NCBI GenBank assembly: GCA_035295745.1
Contig: DATGIL010000102.1
Span: 124,001 to 188,000 of the forward strand
Reading direction: 5' to 3'
DNA length: 64,000 nucleotides
Source: JAIQFL01 sp035295745
GTDB lineage: Bacteria; Acidobacteriota; Terriglobia; Bryobacterales; Bryobacteraceae
A program made the position numbers and the translations under genes. Within the stretch, counting starts at the first letter, position 1; the number at the start of each line of letters is the position of its first letter. Below are positions 7,089-16,079 of this stretch, one piece after another. The notes under the pieces were generated by a model. The model had not been told where the DNA came from. It saw only the letters and a list, made by a program, of their open reading frames with translations, and made no database searches.

Positions 7089-9143
7089 ATGATCCACCTC
7101 ACCATCGACGGACGGTGCGTTGCGGTGGAACCCGGCACTACGATTCTGGGCGCCGCCGAGTGGTTGGGCATCCGCATCCCCACCATGTGCCACGTCAAGG
7201 GCATCGAAGCGGCGGCGTCCTGCTTCATCTGTGCCGTGCAGATTGAGGGACGGCGGACGCTGTCTCCCGCATGCGCCATGCCCGCCGCCGAGGGTATGGT
7301 AGTTCATACCCAAACCGCGGATGTGCGGAAAGCCCGCAAGATAGCGCTCGAATTACTGCTCTCGGACCATGCCGGCGAATGCCAGGCACCATGTGCCGCC
7401 CGCTGTCCCGCTGGGCTCGACATACCGGGTTTCGTGTGGGGCATTGCCACTGGCGATATTCACCACGCCATGGAAGTCATTGCGGACCGCCTCGCGTTGG
7501 CCGGGTCGCTTGGCCGCGTCTGCCCGCGCCTCTGCGAGCAGGAGTGCCGCCGATGCGAACTCGATGAGGGCCTCACGATTGGCGCGCTGCACCGCTACGC
7601 GGCGGACCTCGACGCGGCGGATCGAAGCCCCTTCCAACCGCGCTGCGACCACACCACCGGACAACGCGTCGCCATTATTGGCGCCGGTCCCGCCGGACTC
7701 TCCGCCGCCTGGTATTTGCTGCAAAGGGGTCACGCCTGCACGTTGTTCGACGCCCACCCACACCCCGGCGGCATGCTCCGTTACGGCATTCCCGAGTACC
7801 GTCTGCCCAAGCAGGCGCTCGACTGCGAAATTGACGCCCTCCGCCGACTCGGTGCGGAGTTCCACATGAATACTCGCTGGGGCGTCGATTTCACACTGGC
7901 GAAACTGCGCACCCGATACCAGGCCATGTTCGTGGCCATCGGCGCACAAGGAACCCAAGGGTTGCGCTGCCCCGGTGAGGATATCGCGCTCCCCGGTATC
8001 CGTTTCCTGGAGGAGGTCGCTGACGGGAATACGCCCACCATCGGCCAGGATGTCATCGTCGTGGGCGGCGGCAACACCGCGATGGATTGCGCCCGGACCG
8101 CACTCCGCCTGGGCGCACGAGTGCGAGTCTTCTATCGCCGCACACGTCAGGAAATGCCGTGCCTGATGGAGGATGTGGAGGGGGCGGAAGCCGAGGGGAT
8201 TGAAATCGAATACCTGGTAGCGCCCGTGCGCATCGAGCGCACCTCTGCCGGTCTAAAGCTCACCTGCCGCCGCATGCTCCCCGGTGAGCCGGACGCGTCC
8301 GGGCGGCATAGTCCCGTGCCTGTCGAGGGCTCAGATTTTACGCTTGCCTGCACCGCAGTGATCGCCGCCATCGGCCAATCGGTGGAACGCGCGCTCGCGG
8401 AACGCGAAGGCCTGCGCGTCAACTCATGGGGCATTGATGCCGATCTGCACACGATGGCCACCAGTCTTCCCGGCGTCTTTGCGGGCGGGGACGCCGTGCT
8501 CGGCGCCGACCTTGCGGTGCGCGCCGTGGCTGCAGGTAGGATGGCCGCCGCTTCGATTCATCAGTACCTCTCGGGCGAGCCAGTCACGGGCGAAGCGGTC
8601 AGCGCCGCGGTGGTGATGCGACCTGTCGACGATGCGGAGCGCGCCGCCATCTTCCGCAACATCGAGAAGGCTCCGCGGGTTCGGCTTCCCGGAATCCCCA
8701 TGGAGCGCCGCCTCACGACCTTCGCCGAAGTAGAGGGCCGCCTGCCAGCGGACGATGCCGTCCGGGAAGCGCGCCGCTGTATGACCTGTGGCTGCCGAAA
8801 GGCAGACTGCTGCACCATCCGATCCCTGGCAAGCGAGTACGGAGCGGACGTGACCCGCTACTCCGGTGCGCGCCGCCGCTTCGCCGAGGACGATTCGCAC
8901 ACCGAAGTCGTGTACGAGCCAGGCAAGTGCATCTCTTGCGACGCCTGCGTGCGGATTACGGCCGCCGCAGGAGAAGGATTTGGGATGACGATGATCGGCC
9001 GCGGATTCGATGTGAGGGTGGCCCCGCCATTTGGAAGGCCTCTTTCGGAAGCTCTGACCGTAGCCGCCCGCCGCTGCGCCGAAGCGTGCCCGACCGGAGC
9101 GTTGGCCTTACGCACCATGCGGGCCTGCGAATGCCAATATTAG
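7089..9143 (+). CDS. NfnB/GltD-like flavoprotein with N- and C-terminal Fe-S domains (StnC-like)
   Basis: 684 residues, starting immediately after the preceding stop. An N-terminal [2Fe-2S] ferredoxin domain has C34, C45, C48 and C62. A GltD-type [4Fe-4S] helical domain (C98, C102, C106; CPRLCEQECRRC) follows. Then come two Rossmann folds: GAGPAGLSAAW for FAD near residue 200 and GGGNTAMDCARTALRLGA for NAD(P)H near 325. The C-terminal part has CMTCGCRKADCC, CISCDAC and CAEACPTGA, an added ferredoxin-like region. This is the layout of NfnB/StnC subunits of electron-bifurcating transhydrogenases, in which one FAD splits hydride electrons between ferredoxin and NAD. The C-terminal cluster motif is irregular (CVRITAAAGEGFG lies between ligands). 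It ends the operon and is followed by nested inverted repeats. Confidence 0.82.
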   Translation: MIHLTIDGRCVAVEPGTTILGAAEWLGIRIPTMCHVKGIEAAASCFICAVQIEGRRTLSPACAMPAAEGMVVHTQTADVRKARKIALELLLSDHAGECQAPCAARCPAGLDIPGFVWGIATGDIHHAMEVIADRLALAGSLGRVCPRLCEQECRRCELDEGLTIGALHRYAADLDAADRSPFQPRCDHTTGQRVAIIGAGPAGLSAAWYLLQRGHACTLFDAHPHPGGMLRYGIPEYRLPKQALDCEIDALRRLGAEFHMNTRWGVDFTLAKLRTRYQAMFVAIGAQGTQGLRCPGEDIALPGIRFLEEVADGNTPTIGQDVIVVGGGNTAMDCARTALRLGARVRVFYRRTRQEMPCLMEDVEGAEAEGIEIEYLVAPVRIERTSAGLKLTCRRMLPGEPDASGRHSPVPVEGSDFTLACTAVIAAIGQSVERALAEREGLRVNSWGIDADLHTMATSLPGVFAGGDAVLGADLAVRAVAAGRMAAASIHQYLSGEPVTGEAVSAAVVMRPVDDAERAAIFRNIEKAPRVRLPGIPMERRLTTFAEVEGRLPADDAVREARRCMTCGCRKADCCTIRSLASEYGADVTRYSGARRRFAEDDSHTEVVYEPGKCISCDACVRITAAAGEGFGMTMIGRGFDVRVAPPFGRPLSEALTVAARRCAEACPTGALALRTMRACECQY

Positions 9144-9176
9144 ACTTCATTTACGTCTGCGTGGTCTAAAAAAAAT

Positions 9177-9254
9177 CAGCCGCCGATGAGAGCGAATGAA
9201 CGCCGACAAAATCAAAGACTGTTGTCGGCGTCAATCCGTGTTGATCGGCGGCTG
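9177..9254. terminator. Nested inverted repeats between convergent genes
   Basis: An outer perfect 11-bp inverted repeat pairs CAGCCGCCGAT (9177-9187) with 9244-9254. An inner perfect 9-bp repeat pairs CGCCGACAA (9201-9209) with 9222-9230. A run of eight A lies just before it, at 9168-9175, which would act as a U-tract for transcripts of the minus-strand LVIVD gene. It plausibly ends transcription from both sides, but its layered build also resembles known dispersed palindromes. Confidence 0.55.
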
Positions 9255-9276
9255 CGAAATGAGTTTCCGTTTCCTG

Positions 9277-11289
9277 CTAACGCTGTTTCATGATGGCCGC
9301 CAAGGCCCGCATTCGACCTGCATCGGTTGCCGACTTCGCGTTTGCGGCATCCTTGTCGAGAGCGTTGCCCATAGCCTGTAGCTCGGCGGTATCTTTCCGG
9401 CTGGAGCCCGGCTTTTCTACTTTGGCGATCGCCTCTTTCAGAGAAGCAATCCGTGCTGCACCAAGTGCTCCGCTACGCTCGAGCTGTGCCACGTATGCTT
9501 TACCCACGGTCAGATTTTGCGGCCACTCGATCTTGGGCTGGCTCTGCACGTTGAGGATGTCGAAATGCACTTGGTTCGAGGCGTCGATCTCCTCCTGCGT
9601 GAGGAATTTGCTCGGCGTCAATCGGAACACGTCGACTCCGCGAGCGATCTCGGAACCGTAGATGTAGCCGTTATACCAGTAGACCGACCAGAAGCCGCCG
9701 GTGCCGCGCTTCACCGCGTCGAGCGGACCACGGTCGAAGTAAGCGATCTCGAAAGGGTGCGAAGGGTCGGTGAAATCGACCATGGAGAGGCCGCCCTGAT
9801 ACCACGCTTGGACGAAGATGTCGCGGCCGGGGATCGGCACCAGCGAGCCATTGTGTGCCACGCAGTTCTCCAGGTCAGTCTGCGGGGCCGGCATCTTGTA
9901 ATACGAGGACAAGGTCAACTTGCGATTCGAGAGGCTGAAGATGGCGTCCGCACCCCAGTGCATCGGGTCGGTCGCCCGGCAGCGGGGCTGGGATCCGCCG
10001 CCCCATTCATCCGTATAGAGCACTTTGGAACCGTCATTGCTAAAGGTCGCGGAGTGCCAGTAGGCGTAGTTGGGATCGCTGACGGCGTCGATGCGCTTGG
10101 GGTGGATGGGATCGGAGATGTCGAGCAGGATTCCGTTTCCCGAGCAGGCGCCGGCGGCGAGGCCGACAGCGGAATAGATGGTGATGTCGTGGCACTGGTT
10201 AGTGGTTGAGGTCGATTGAGTGCCTTCGCCGTGAGTACCGCCCTTCCAGAGTCCATCCACGTCGCCGCTCTGCGTGTCGGTGAAGATCCGCGGGCTGGAG
10301 ACGATCTTGGCCTGCTCGGGGTGAGCCAGGGGCACCTTGATGATGTCGATGCGGAAGAGCGCGGTCTCCGGATTAGCCTTTGGATCCCCGCCGGAGCAGC
10401 CTGCCAGTTCCTCGGCTTGACGGACGGGGCCGGTGCCCGAGATATAGACGTAGACATTGTCCTTATCTTTCGGGTCGACTAAAAGGCTGTGGGTGTGCGA
10501 TCCGCGGCAGCTTTGTACGGCCGCGACTTGCTTGGGGTTTTTGAGATCGCTGATATCGAAAATGCGGACGCCGCGGAAACGGTCGGGACTGGGGGGCGTA
10601 GGGCGGCGGCCGCCGCGTCCGGCTGGAGCAGCGGGGTCCCCGGGGGCTGCGGGAGGCGCAGTAGCTGTTTCCGGCGGTGCAGCGGGTGGTTCAGGTTGGG
10701 CATTGGCGGGCACGGGAATGCCCTGCGTGCCGCAATCGATGCGCCCGTTCATGGCTTCGGCCGACATAAAAAGCAGATGGCCGTACACCGAGACGTCGCC
10801 CTGTCCGCCGGGGCAGACGAGCGAAGTACCCAGTTTGATCTGACTCGGGTTATCGATGTCGTAAAAATTGATGCCGTTGTAATTGCCGACGAAGAGATGG
10901 TTGCCGTTAAAGGCGAGGTCGGAGTTGACGCTCCCGGTGTTGATGGTGGGACCTCGCCCGCCCCGGCCGCCACCAGGCGCATTGGCGGGGGGAGGGGGAG
11001 GCGGAGGTGGCTCCGGGGCGTTGGGATCAGGAGCGAATCCGGGCGGCTTTCCGATACTGGCGATCTTTTGCAATCCGAAAATCGCTTCGCCAGCGTCGTA
11101 GAGACCGGGCTTGAGGCCGATCCGGGGATCGTCCGCGCCTGCACGCGGGTTGGAGTACACGGTAGGGGGCGCAGCCTTACTGGGGTCGGGTTGTGGACCC
11201 CTTTGCGCGATGCCGAGCGCGGGTACGCTTAGGGACGCCGCGAGCGCGAAAGCCGCCCGAGAACGGCTGTAATATCGTCTGATCGTCAT
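9277..11289 (-). CDS. Secreted LVIVD-repeat beta-propeller protein
   Basis: 670 residues with a signal peptide (FALAASLSVPALGIAQ). The body has LVIVD-type propeller blades (NGNHLFVGNYNGINFYDIDN, FRGVRIFDISDLKNPKQVA, GILLDISDPIHPKRIDA, GLSMVDFTDPSHPFEIAYFD). Two proline/glycine/alanine-rich low-complexity linkers occur, one with about ten prolines (near residue 90) and one near 200. Family members are surface or periplasmic proteins of undefined biochemical role. The start codon overlaps the stop of the upstream DUF305 gene (ATGA), so the two are co-transcribed and probably act together. The C-terminal 100 residues are helical and rich in Ala, Lys and Glu. Confidence 0.75.
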   Translation of the reverse strand: MTIRRYYSRSRAAFALAASLSVPALGIAQRGPQPDPSKAAPPTVYSNPRAGADDPRIGLKPGLYDAGEAIFGLQKIASIGKPPGFAPDPNAPEPPPPPPPPANAPGGGRGGRGPTINTGSVNSDLAFNGNHLFVGNYNGINFYDIDNPSQIKLGTSLVCPGGQGDVSVYGHLLFMSAEAMNGRIDCGTQGIPVPANAQPEPPAAPPETATAPPAAPGDPAAPAGRGGRRPTPPSPDRFRGVRIFDISDLKNPKQVAAVQSCRGSHTHSLLVDPKDKDNVYVYISGTGPVRQAEELAGCSGGDPKANPETALFRIDIIKVPLAHPEQAKIVSSPRIFTDTQSGDVDGLWKGGTHGEGTQSTSTTNQCHDITIYSAVGLAAGACSGNGILLDISDPIHPKRIDAVSDPNYAYWHSATFSNDGSKVLYTDEWGGGSQPRCRATDPMHWGADAIFSLSNRKLTLSSYYKMPAPQTDLENCVAHNGSLVPIPGRDIFVQAWYQGGLSMVDFTDPSHPFEIAYFDRGPLDAVKRGTGGFWSVYWYNGYIYGSEIARGVDVFRLTPSKFLTQEEIDASNQVHFDILNVQSQPKIEWPQNLTVGKAYVAQLERSGALGAARIASLKEAIAKVEKPGSSRKDTAELQAMGNALDKDAANAKSATDAGRMRALAAIMKQR

Positions 11290-11948
11290 TTCTTCTCCTT
11301 GTCAAGCATGCCGCGCATGATTTTGATTTCTGCGCTCTGGGTGTTCTCGATGTCGGTGGCGAAGTCGAACAAGACGGGGTCCTGACCTGCTCCCGGGGTG
11401 TTGAAAAGGTCGTCCACCATGGTGAGCGCGCCACCGTGGTGTTGGATCATTCCAGTAAGGAACAGGTGATCGAACTGGGCGCCCCTGGCTTTGGCAAGGG
11501 CGCTCATCTGTTCGGGAGTGAGCATGCCGGGCATCAGCATGTGCATCTTCATGTTTTTCATCTCGGCCGCGCTCATTTTGCTATGGTCCATCTGCATGCT
11601 GATGGGTTTGCCGCGGCTTTCCAGCCAACGCTGCATGAACCCGATCTCGTCGGTTTGCGAGATCGAGATCTTCTCCCCGAAGGATTTCAGCGCTGGGCTT
11701 TTTCCGCGGGTGCGCAGGAGGGCGACCATATCGACGGCCTGAGAGTGATGCATGATCATGCCCTGCATGAACTCGACGTCAGCGTTGAATGGGGCTTTGG
11801 GCTCAGTTCCAACGGTGGCTTCGGTTAGAAATTTGGTGGGTTGGCCAGGGGCGCCCGGCTGGACGATGGGAGCGGATTGCTGCGCGGACGACGCGATTGC
11901 CCCCAATACGAGCAGCGACGCGGTTAGAAATAGACTGCTAGGAACCAT
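11286..11948 (-). CDS. Secreted DUF305 protein
   Basis: 220 residues with signal peptide (SLFLTASLLVLGAIASSAQQ). The DUF305 hallmarks are present twice: VEFMQGMIMHHSQAVDM and HLFLTGMIQHHGGALTM, each with the M-I-x-HH motif, plus a Met/His-rich middle (MQMDHSKMSAAEMKNMKMHM). DUF305 is a ferritin-like-fold family often linked to metal, especially copper, handling; the Met/His content fits that but does not prove it. It is the first gene of a two-gene operon with the LVIVD protein. A strong promoter lies so close upstream that the mRNA may be leaderless. Confidence 0.85.
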   Translation of the reverse strand: MVPSSLFLTASLLVLGAIASSAQQSAPIVQPGAPGQPTKFLTEATVGTEPKAPFNADVEFMQGMIMHHSQAVDMVALLRTRGKSPALKSFGEKISISQTDEIGFMQRWLESRGKPISMQMDHSKMSAAEMKNMKMHMLMPGMLTPEQMSALAKARGAQFDHLFLTGMIQHHGGALTMVDDLFNTPGAGQDPVLFDFATDIENTQSAEIKIMRGMLDKEKK

Positions 11949-11953
11949 GCGTT

Positions 11954-11983
11954 ACTATACAATTCGCGTTTTCCGACAGTCAA
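11954..11983 (-). promoter_or_regulatory. Sigma-70-type promoter of the DUF305-LVIVD operon
   Basis: On the minus strand, TTGACT (11978-11983) and TATAGT (11954-11959) are separated by 18 bases. The -10 box ends only five bases before the ATG at 11946-11948, which puts the predicted transcription start at or within the start codon. Confidence 0.6.
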
Positions 11984-12106
11984 ATGCGGTCTGCTGGCTA
12001 TTCCGATCTTTGGGTCTTCGCACCGGGACATGTACCGTCACCACTCCGAGATCAAGTCGGCCTACGATATCTGCCTGCCGGGTGATTCGCTGAAGTAGCG
12101 GAGCGT

Positions 12107-14284
12107 TTACTTTCGCACCGATTCGTTCATCCGCTCCAGTTGCTTGGCGAGAAATGCCATATCGCTGAAGGGATCTCCGCCGTTGCGCGCCCAGTGAACG
12201 CGCCCCAACTTGTCGATCAGGATCGTCGAGTGCAATTCGGCCTCCTCGAAATCGTCATAGGAATGGAAGCGGTGCGCGTTGGCGGCATGGTCGTCCGAGA
12301 GCAGGCGAATCGGCAGATTGCCGAACTGTTTCAGGCCCTGCGCGTTCTTCTGCGGATCGGCACTGCTGACAGCCAGCACCACGGTGTCCAGACGCTCCCA
12401 ATCGTCCTTCTTGTTGCCGATATCGTGCAACTGGCGCATGCAGTGCGCGCACTCCGCACCCAGGTAGAAGACCAGGATCACGTTCTTGCCCTTATATTCC
12501 TCAAGCGTGACGGGCTTGCCATTGGGGTCTTTCGCGTCGAGCAGTGGAGCGGTGTAGGGCTCCCAGACGCTCGGACCGAACTTCTCGAGCGAGGTACGGG
12601 CGTAGTTGCGCTGCGGCCGCGGAGAAGTATCGCGTGGGGTGGCCGTGATTCCGGTTGCCGTGGCACGCGCAAGAATGGGAAGCCCCTTGTCGGCATCGGC
12701 CGATACGAACAGGAGCCGCGCCATCGCGTCTTCCGCTTTCGTCTTCTCGCTGGCGGCGGCGTAGGCGCGCACCAACCCGGATAGCGCAAACAGATCGTTC
12801 CTGGTCAGCGTGAGCGCCTTCTCGAAGGACTCGGCCGCGAGCACCGGGCTCCTAGCCTGGAGATGTGCTTCTCCCAGCGCGTTGTACAGCGATTCGGGAT
12901 AGAACGGCGGATCGGCATAGCGCCTCTGCATGTCGAACTCCCGTTCGGCGGCGTCGGTGAGGAACTTCAGACCATCCAGAGTTTCGCCGCGGGCCATTGC
13001 CAGGCGCCCGCGCAGCTCCAGCGCTTCGATCTCGTACATCTCCGTCATCGATTTGTTCTTTTCGAGATCGCCCTTCAGTTTGGCGTGGGCGGCGAGGCTC
13101 TTTTCGGCGTGCACCGGATCGCCCTTGCCAAGCCACGCCCTGGTCTCGAAGTATGCCCGATTCACCTTATCCGCGAAAATGTCGCGCCACGGGATGGTGC
13201 CCTCCTTGAGCAGATCGTCCCAGCGCTCGAACTTCACGAGAGCGCGCGCCAGCGCGGCGATCCCGTAGGAATGACTGCTTCCCGTGGCCTCGTCGTTCCC
13301 CTGCGGATCGAGCGGCGCGTCGATCAACTGCCTGGCGCCCGCAATCGCCGATTCTGCCATGCCAAGCTGTTCTCGGATGTAGCACAGGTAGTTCAGATTG
13401 TGGCCGTAGTTCCAGTTGTTGAAAGGAAACGTGAGCCGCTCTTTCATCTCCTGCTTCTCGCGGCGGGTGGCGGAGTCCATCGAGATGGCCGCTTCGTTCC
13501 ACATGCCCACGATGCTGAAGATGTGCCCGGGCATGTGCAGGGCGTGGCCGATGTCGGGGACGATTTCACCGTAGCGGCGGGCGCTATCGAGAGCCTGCTC
13601 GGGCTCGTGGTAGTCCCAATTGTGGATGCGATAGTGATGCGCACCGGGGTGGTCGGGCTGCTTTGCGAGAATCTCGCGGATCATCAATTCCGCGCCGTAG
13701 CGGTCGTCGCCCATAGTGTTAAGCGCGAGGAGTGCGCGGGCCTCCATGTCGTCGGGATACTTCACGCAGAGGGTTTCGAGCAGTTTCTTGCCGCGCTCTC
13801 GCCCGTCCTTGCGATCGTGGAGAGGATCGGGCAGAAGTTCGACGGCGAGGGCCTCGATGTAGAGTTGCTCGCGCGGGCTCACCCGGTCCTTGCGCTTGAC
13901 GGCTTCGCGAATCATATCGGCAGGCCGGTTGCCGCCGCCCAGTCCGGAGCGCGCCAGACCCCAGTAGGCCATGGCGTTATCAGGCTCGAGCTTGAGGCAC
14001 CAGCGGAATGCGCGCTCGGCCTCGTAATCGGCGAAGGAGTGCAGCAGGGCGTTGCCCTGGTCGAACCAGCGCTGCACTTCGGGATTACTGGTGGTGATGG
14101 GGAAATGTGCAACCCCGATGCCGGTCATGGCGACCGGCTTCTCGCGCGGTCCCGTATCGAAGGCTTCGCCGTGCTGCGAGTGTCCCAGTTTGGCAAGGAC
14201 TTCGCCGGTGGTGGATTGGAATGCGCACAGCGGGACAGTGCAGAGTGCGATTGCCAGCAGACGTAGGGATAGCGATTGGATCAT
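12107..14284 (-). CDS. Exported TPR protein with C-terminal redoxin domain
   Basis: 725 residues. Signal peptide (LRLLAIALCTVPLCAFQ), then about 500 residues of TPR-like helical repeats (WFDQGNALLHSFADYEAERA, RWCLKLEPDNAMAYWGLA, RNDLFALSGLVRAYAAASEK), then a linker and a thioredoxin-fold AhpC/TlpA-like domain from about residue 575. The redoxin motif is ECAHCMRQ near 610-617, a C-x2-C after the strand NVILVFYLG. TPR arrays mediate protein contacts, so the redoxin is probably directed to an exported partner; neither partner nor substrate can be read from the sequence. A -10-like TATACT lies at 14313-14318 on the minus strand, 28 bases before the start. Confidence 0.75.
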   Translation of the reverse strand: MIQSLSLRLLAIALCTVPLCAFQSTTGEVLAKLGHSQHGEAFDTGPREKPVAMTGIGVAHFPITTSNPEVQRWFDQGNALLHSFADYEAERAFRWCLKLEPDNAMAYWGLARSGLGGGNRPADMIREAVKRKDRVSPREQLYIEALAVELLPDPLHDRKDGRERGKKLLETLCVKYPDDMEARALLALNTMGDDRYGAELMIREILAKQPDHPGAHHYRIHNWDYHEPEQALDSARRYGEIVPDIGHALHMPGHIFSIVGMWNEAAISMDSATRREKQEMKERLTFPFNNWNYGHNLNYLCYIREQLGMAESAIAGARQLIDAPLDPQGNDEATGSSHSYGIAALARALVKFERWDDLLKEGTIPWRDIFADKVNRAYFETRAWLGKGDPVHAEKSLAAHAKLKGDLEKNKSMTEMYEIEALELRGRLAMARGETLDGLKFLTDAAEREFDMQRRYADPPFYPESLYNALGEAHLQARSPVLAAESFEKALTLTRNDLFALSGLVRAYAAASEKTKAEDAMARLLFVSADADKGLPILARATATGITATPRDTSPRPQRNYARTSLEKFGPSVWEPYTAPLLDAKDPNGKPVTLEEYKGKNVILVFYLGAECAHCMRQLHDIGNKKDDWERLDTVVLAVSSADPQKNAQGLKQFGNLPIRLLSDDHAANAHRFHSYDDFEEAELHSTILIDKLGRVHWARNGGDPFSDMAFLAKQLERMNESVRK

Positions 14285-14420
14285 GGCGGATTTCCCTCGA
14301 GTTATCGGTCAAAGTATACAACGAGGCTTCGAGAGCTAAGACGCGGGATCCGTCCCATTTCTTCCCCAGGAAGTCGCGCCCACGAGCATGGACATGGGGA
14401 GGAAGCAGCCGATCAGCGTC

Positions 14421-15791
14421 TTACTTGCCTGGCGAGACCCGGTAAAAGCCCGAGGCGTGGGGGGCAATCTTGAATGTCTGCCCGATGTCTTTGCTACCAA
14501 GTTCTTGCTTCGCCCAAAGGTCCCGAACGGTGCAGTTCGACGGCAAATCCAGATCGGACCAGTTCACTTTAATGTCTTCGTCCTGGGTGTCACCGATATT
14601 AAACACAGCCAGGTATTTCGCGCTTGCGCCGGGCAACTCCGCGACCCATGCCACCTGGTTGCCGCGCGTGAACAGTTCCCGGCTGGAGACGGCCTTCTGG
14701 TTGACGCCGATCACTTCGTCATTGGTGATGAGGTCGAGAGTCCATTGGTCATTATCCGGGAGGTTACCGCCGAACATGAGCGGTGAGCGCGCGATCGACC
14801 AGAGCGTCATGAGGGTCCGCTGCTCGTTGTGGGTCAGCAGGGACATGCGCGGGTCGCCCCGTTCCGCCCGGATACCGATGTGGCCGAGGGGAAGCATGTC
14901 CCCATCCGGCCAGTTGCCGGCCTTGACGTAGCCGTTCCATTTCGTGAAGTTCGGGAACTGCCGTTTGAGGTCCACCCAGCGATCCCAGAAGTCGTCTGAG
15001 ATCCGCCACATTTGTGCGTACTTGCCGATAAACGCCGCTTTATCGGCGTCGCGGGTTCCCGGCGACAGGCTGAGGACGACGGGCCGCCCGGTATTCCGCA
15101 GCGCAGTACTGAGCGCCGCGATCTCGCTGGAGTGGTCGCCGCGCTCGCCGGACCCGAACATATCGTCAGCCTTGATGAAATCCAGACCCCATTCCGCGTA
15201 AAGTTTGGCGATAGCGTCGTAGTAGTCCTGCCCGCCTGGCTTGGCAACGTCGATGCCGTACATGTCGGAGTTCCAACGACAGACGGAGTTCTTGTCGGCG
15301 ATCTCGGAGGCCTTGTGCGCGCTGCCGGCGATGGGAAGGTCGCGATCGACGGCGCGGCGCGGAATGCCGCGCATGATATGAATGCCGAATTTCAGCCCCT
15401 TCGAATGCACATAGTCGGCGAGCGGCTTGAAGCCTTTTCCATCCGAGGCCGAGGGAAAGCGGTTCGGCGCGGGCATGAGGCGCCCATTGGCATCCATCAC
15501 GAGTTCGGTGTCGGGCCGGTAGCCGTGGCTCTTCGGATTCGGCTCCGACCATTGAATATCGATGACAATGTATTGCCATCCGTGGGCCGCGAGGTTCCTT
15601 GCCATATAGTCGGCATTGGCTTTGACTTCGGCCTCGGTGACACCGGTGCCAAAGGAGTCCCAACTGTTCCATCCCATGGGCGGGGTAGGCGCGAGTACGC
15701 TTTGCGCCACCACCGGCGCACAAAGAAGAATGAGCGCCACTGCGAAGCGGGTTACGGCGGCAAGGGTCACTTTGCGATCTCCTTGGTTCAT
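14421..15791 (-). CDS. Secreted GH27 alpha-galactosidase-like glycosidase
   Basis: 456 residues with a signal peptide (FAVALILLCAPVVAQS). The mature start TPPMGWNSWDSFG is the classic GH27 entry. The nucleophile motif is DFIKADDMF with D209, and the probable acid/base lies in WRISDDFWD (R263, D267). A (beta/alpha)8 barrel is followed by a beta-sandwich C-terminal domain (YLAVFNIGDTQDEDI and VRDLWAKQELG). It should release terminal alpha-galactose or related sugars from plant or microbial glycans outside the cytoplasm, although GH27 also contains other specificities (isomaltodextranase, beta-L-arabinopyranosidase). The gene is monocistronic as far as seen. Confidence 0.85.
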   Translation of the reverse strand: MNQGDRKVTLAAVTRFAVALILLCAPVVAQSVLAPTPPMGWNSWDSFGTGVTEAEVKANADYMARNLAAHGWQYIVIDIQWSEPNPKSHGYRPDTELVMDANGRLMPAPNRFPSASDGKGFKPLADYVHSKGLKFGIHIMRGIPRRAVDRDLPIAGSAHKASEIADKNSVCRWNSDMYGIDVAKPGGQDYYDAIAKLYAEWGLDFIKADDMFGSGERGDHSSEIAALSTALRNTGRPVVLSLSPGTRDADKAAFIGKYAQMWRISDDFWDRWVDLKRQFPNFTKWNGYVKAGNWPDGDMLPLGHIGIRAERGDPRMSLLTHNEQRTLMTLWSIARSPLMFGGNLPDNDQWTLDLITNDEVIGVNQKAVSSRELFTRGNQVAWVAELPGASAKYLAVFNIGDTQDEDIKVNWSDLDLPSNCTVRDLWAKQELGSKDIGQTFKIAPHASGFYRVSPGK

Positions 15792-16079
15792 TGTGGACCA
15801 CTACATGGGCATATTCTGACCTCTCCCGCAGAATTGTCCGCGGGGCCCTTATTATCATTGTGGCAATGCAATGGAAGAAGATCTTCGCGGGCATCCGTGG
15901 CGCAAACACCCTGTTTGCAGCGTCGAGACTCAGCTCGGCGCTTTTCGCGCGTCCACCCGGTGTGACTGCCGGCGTCTTCGACTCTGCCTCTGCACTTCCC
16001 GAATCTGCTTACCCAGCCGCGGGCAGAAGATTGCCGCTCCTAACCCCGGCAAGATATCGTAGTCGGTTGCAGGATTTCG

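Noticed and set aside
12863..14266. A 467-residue plus-strand ORF opposite the TPR-redoxin gene.
   Set aside because: It is the antisense shadow of the TPR gene, with no start signal or domain; such long shadows are common at this GC content.
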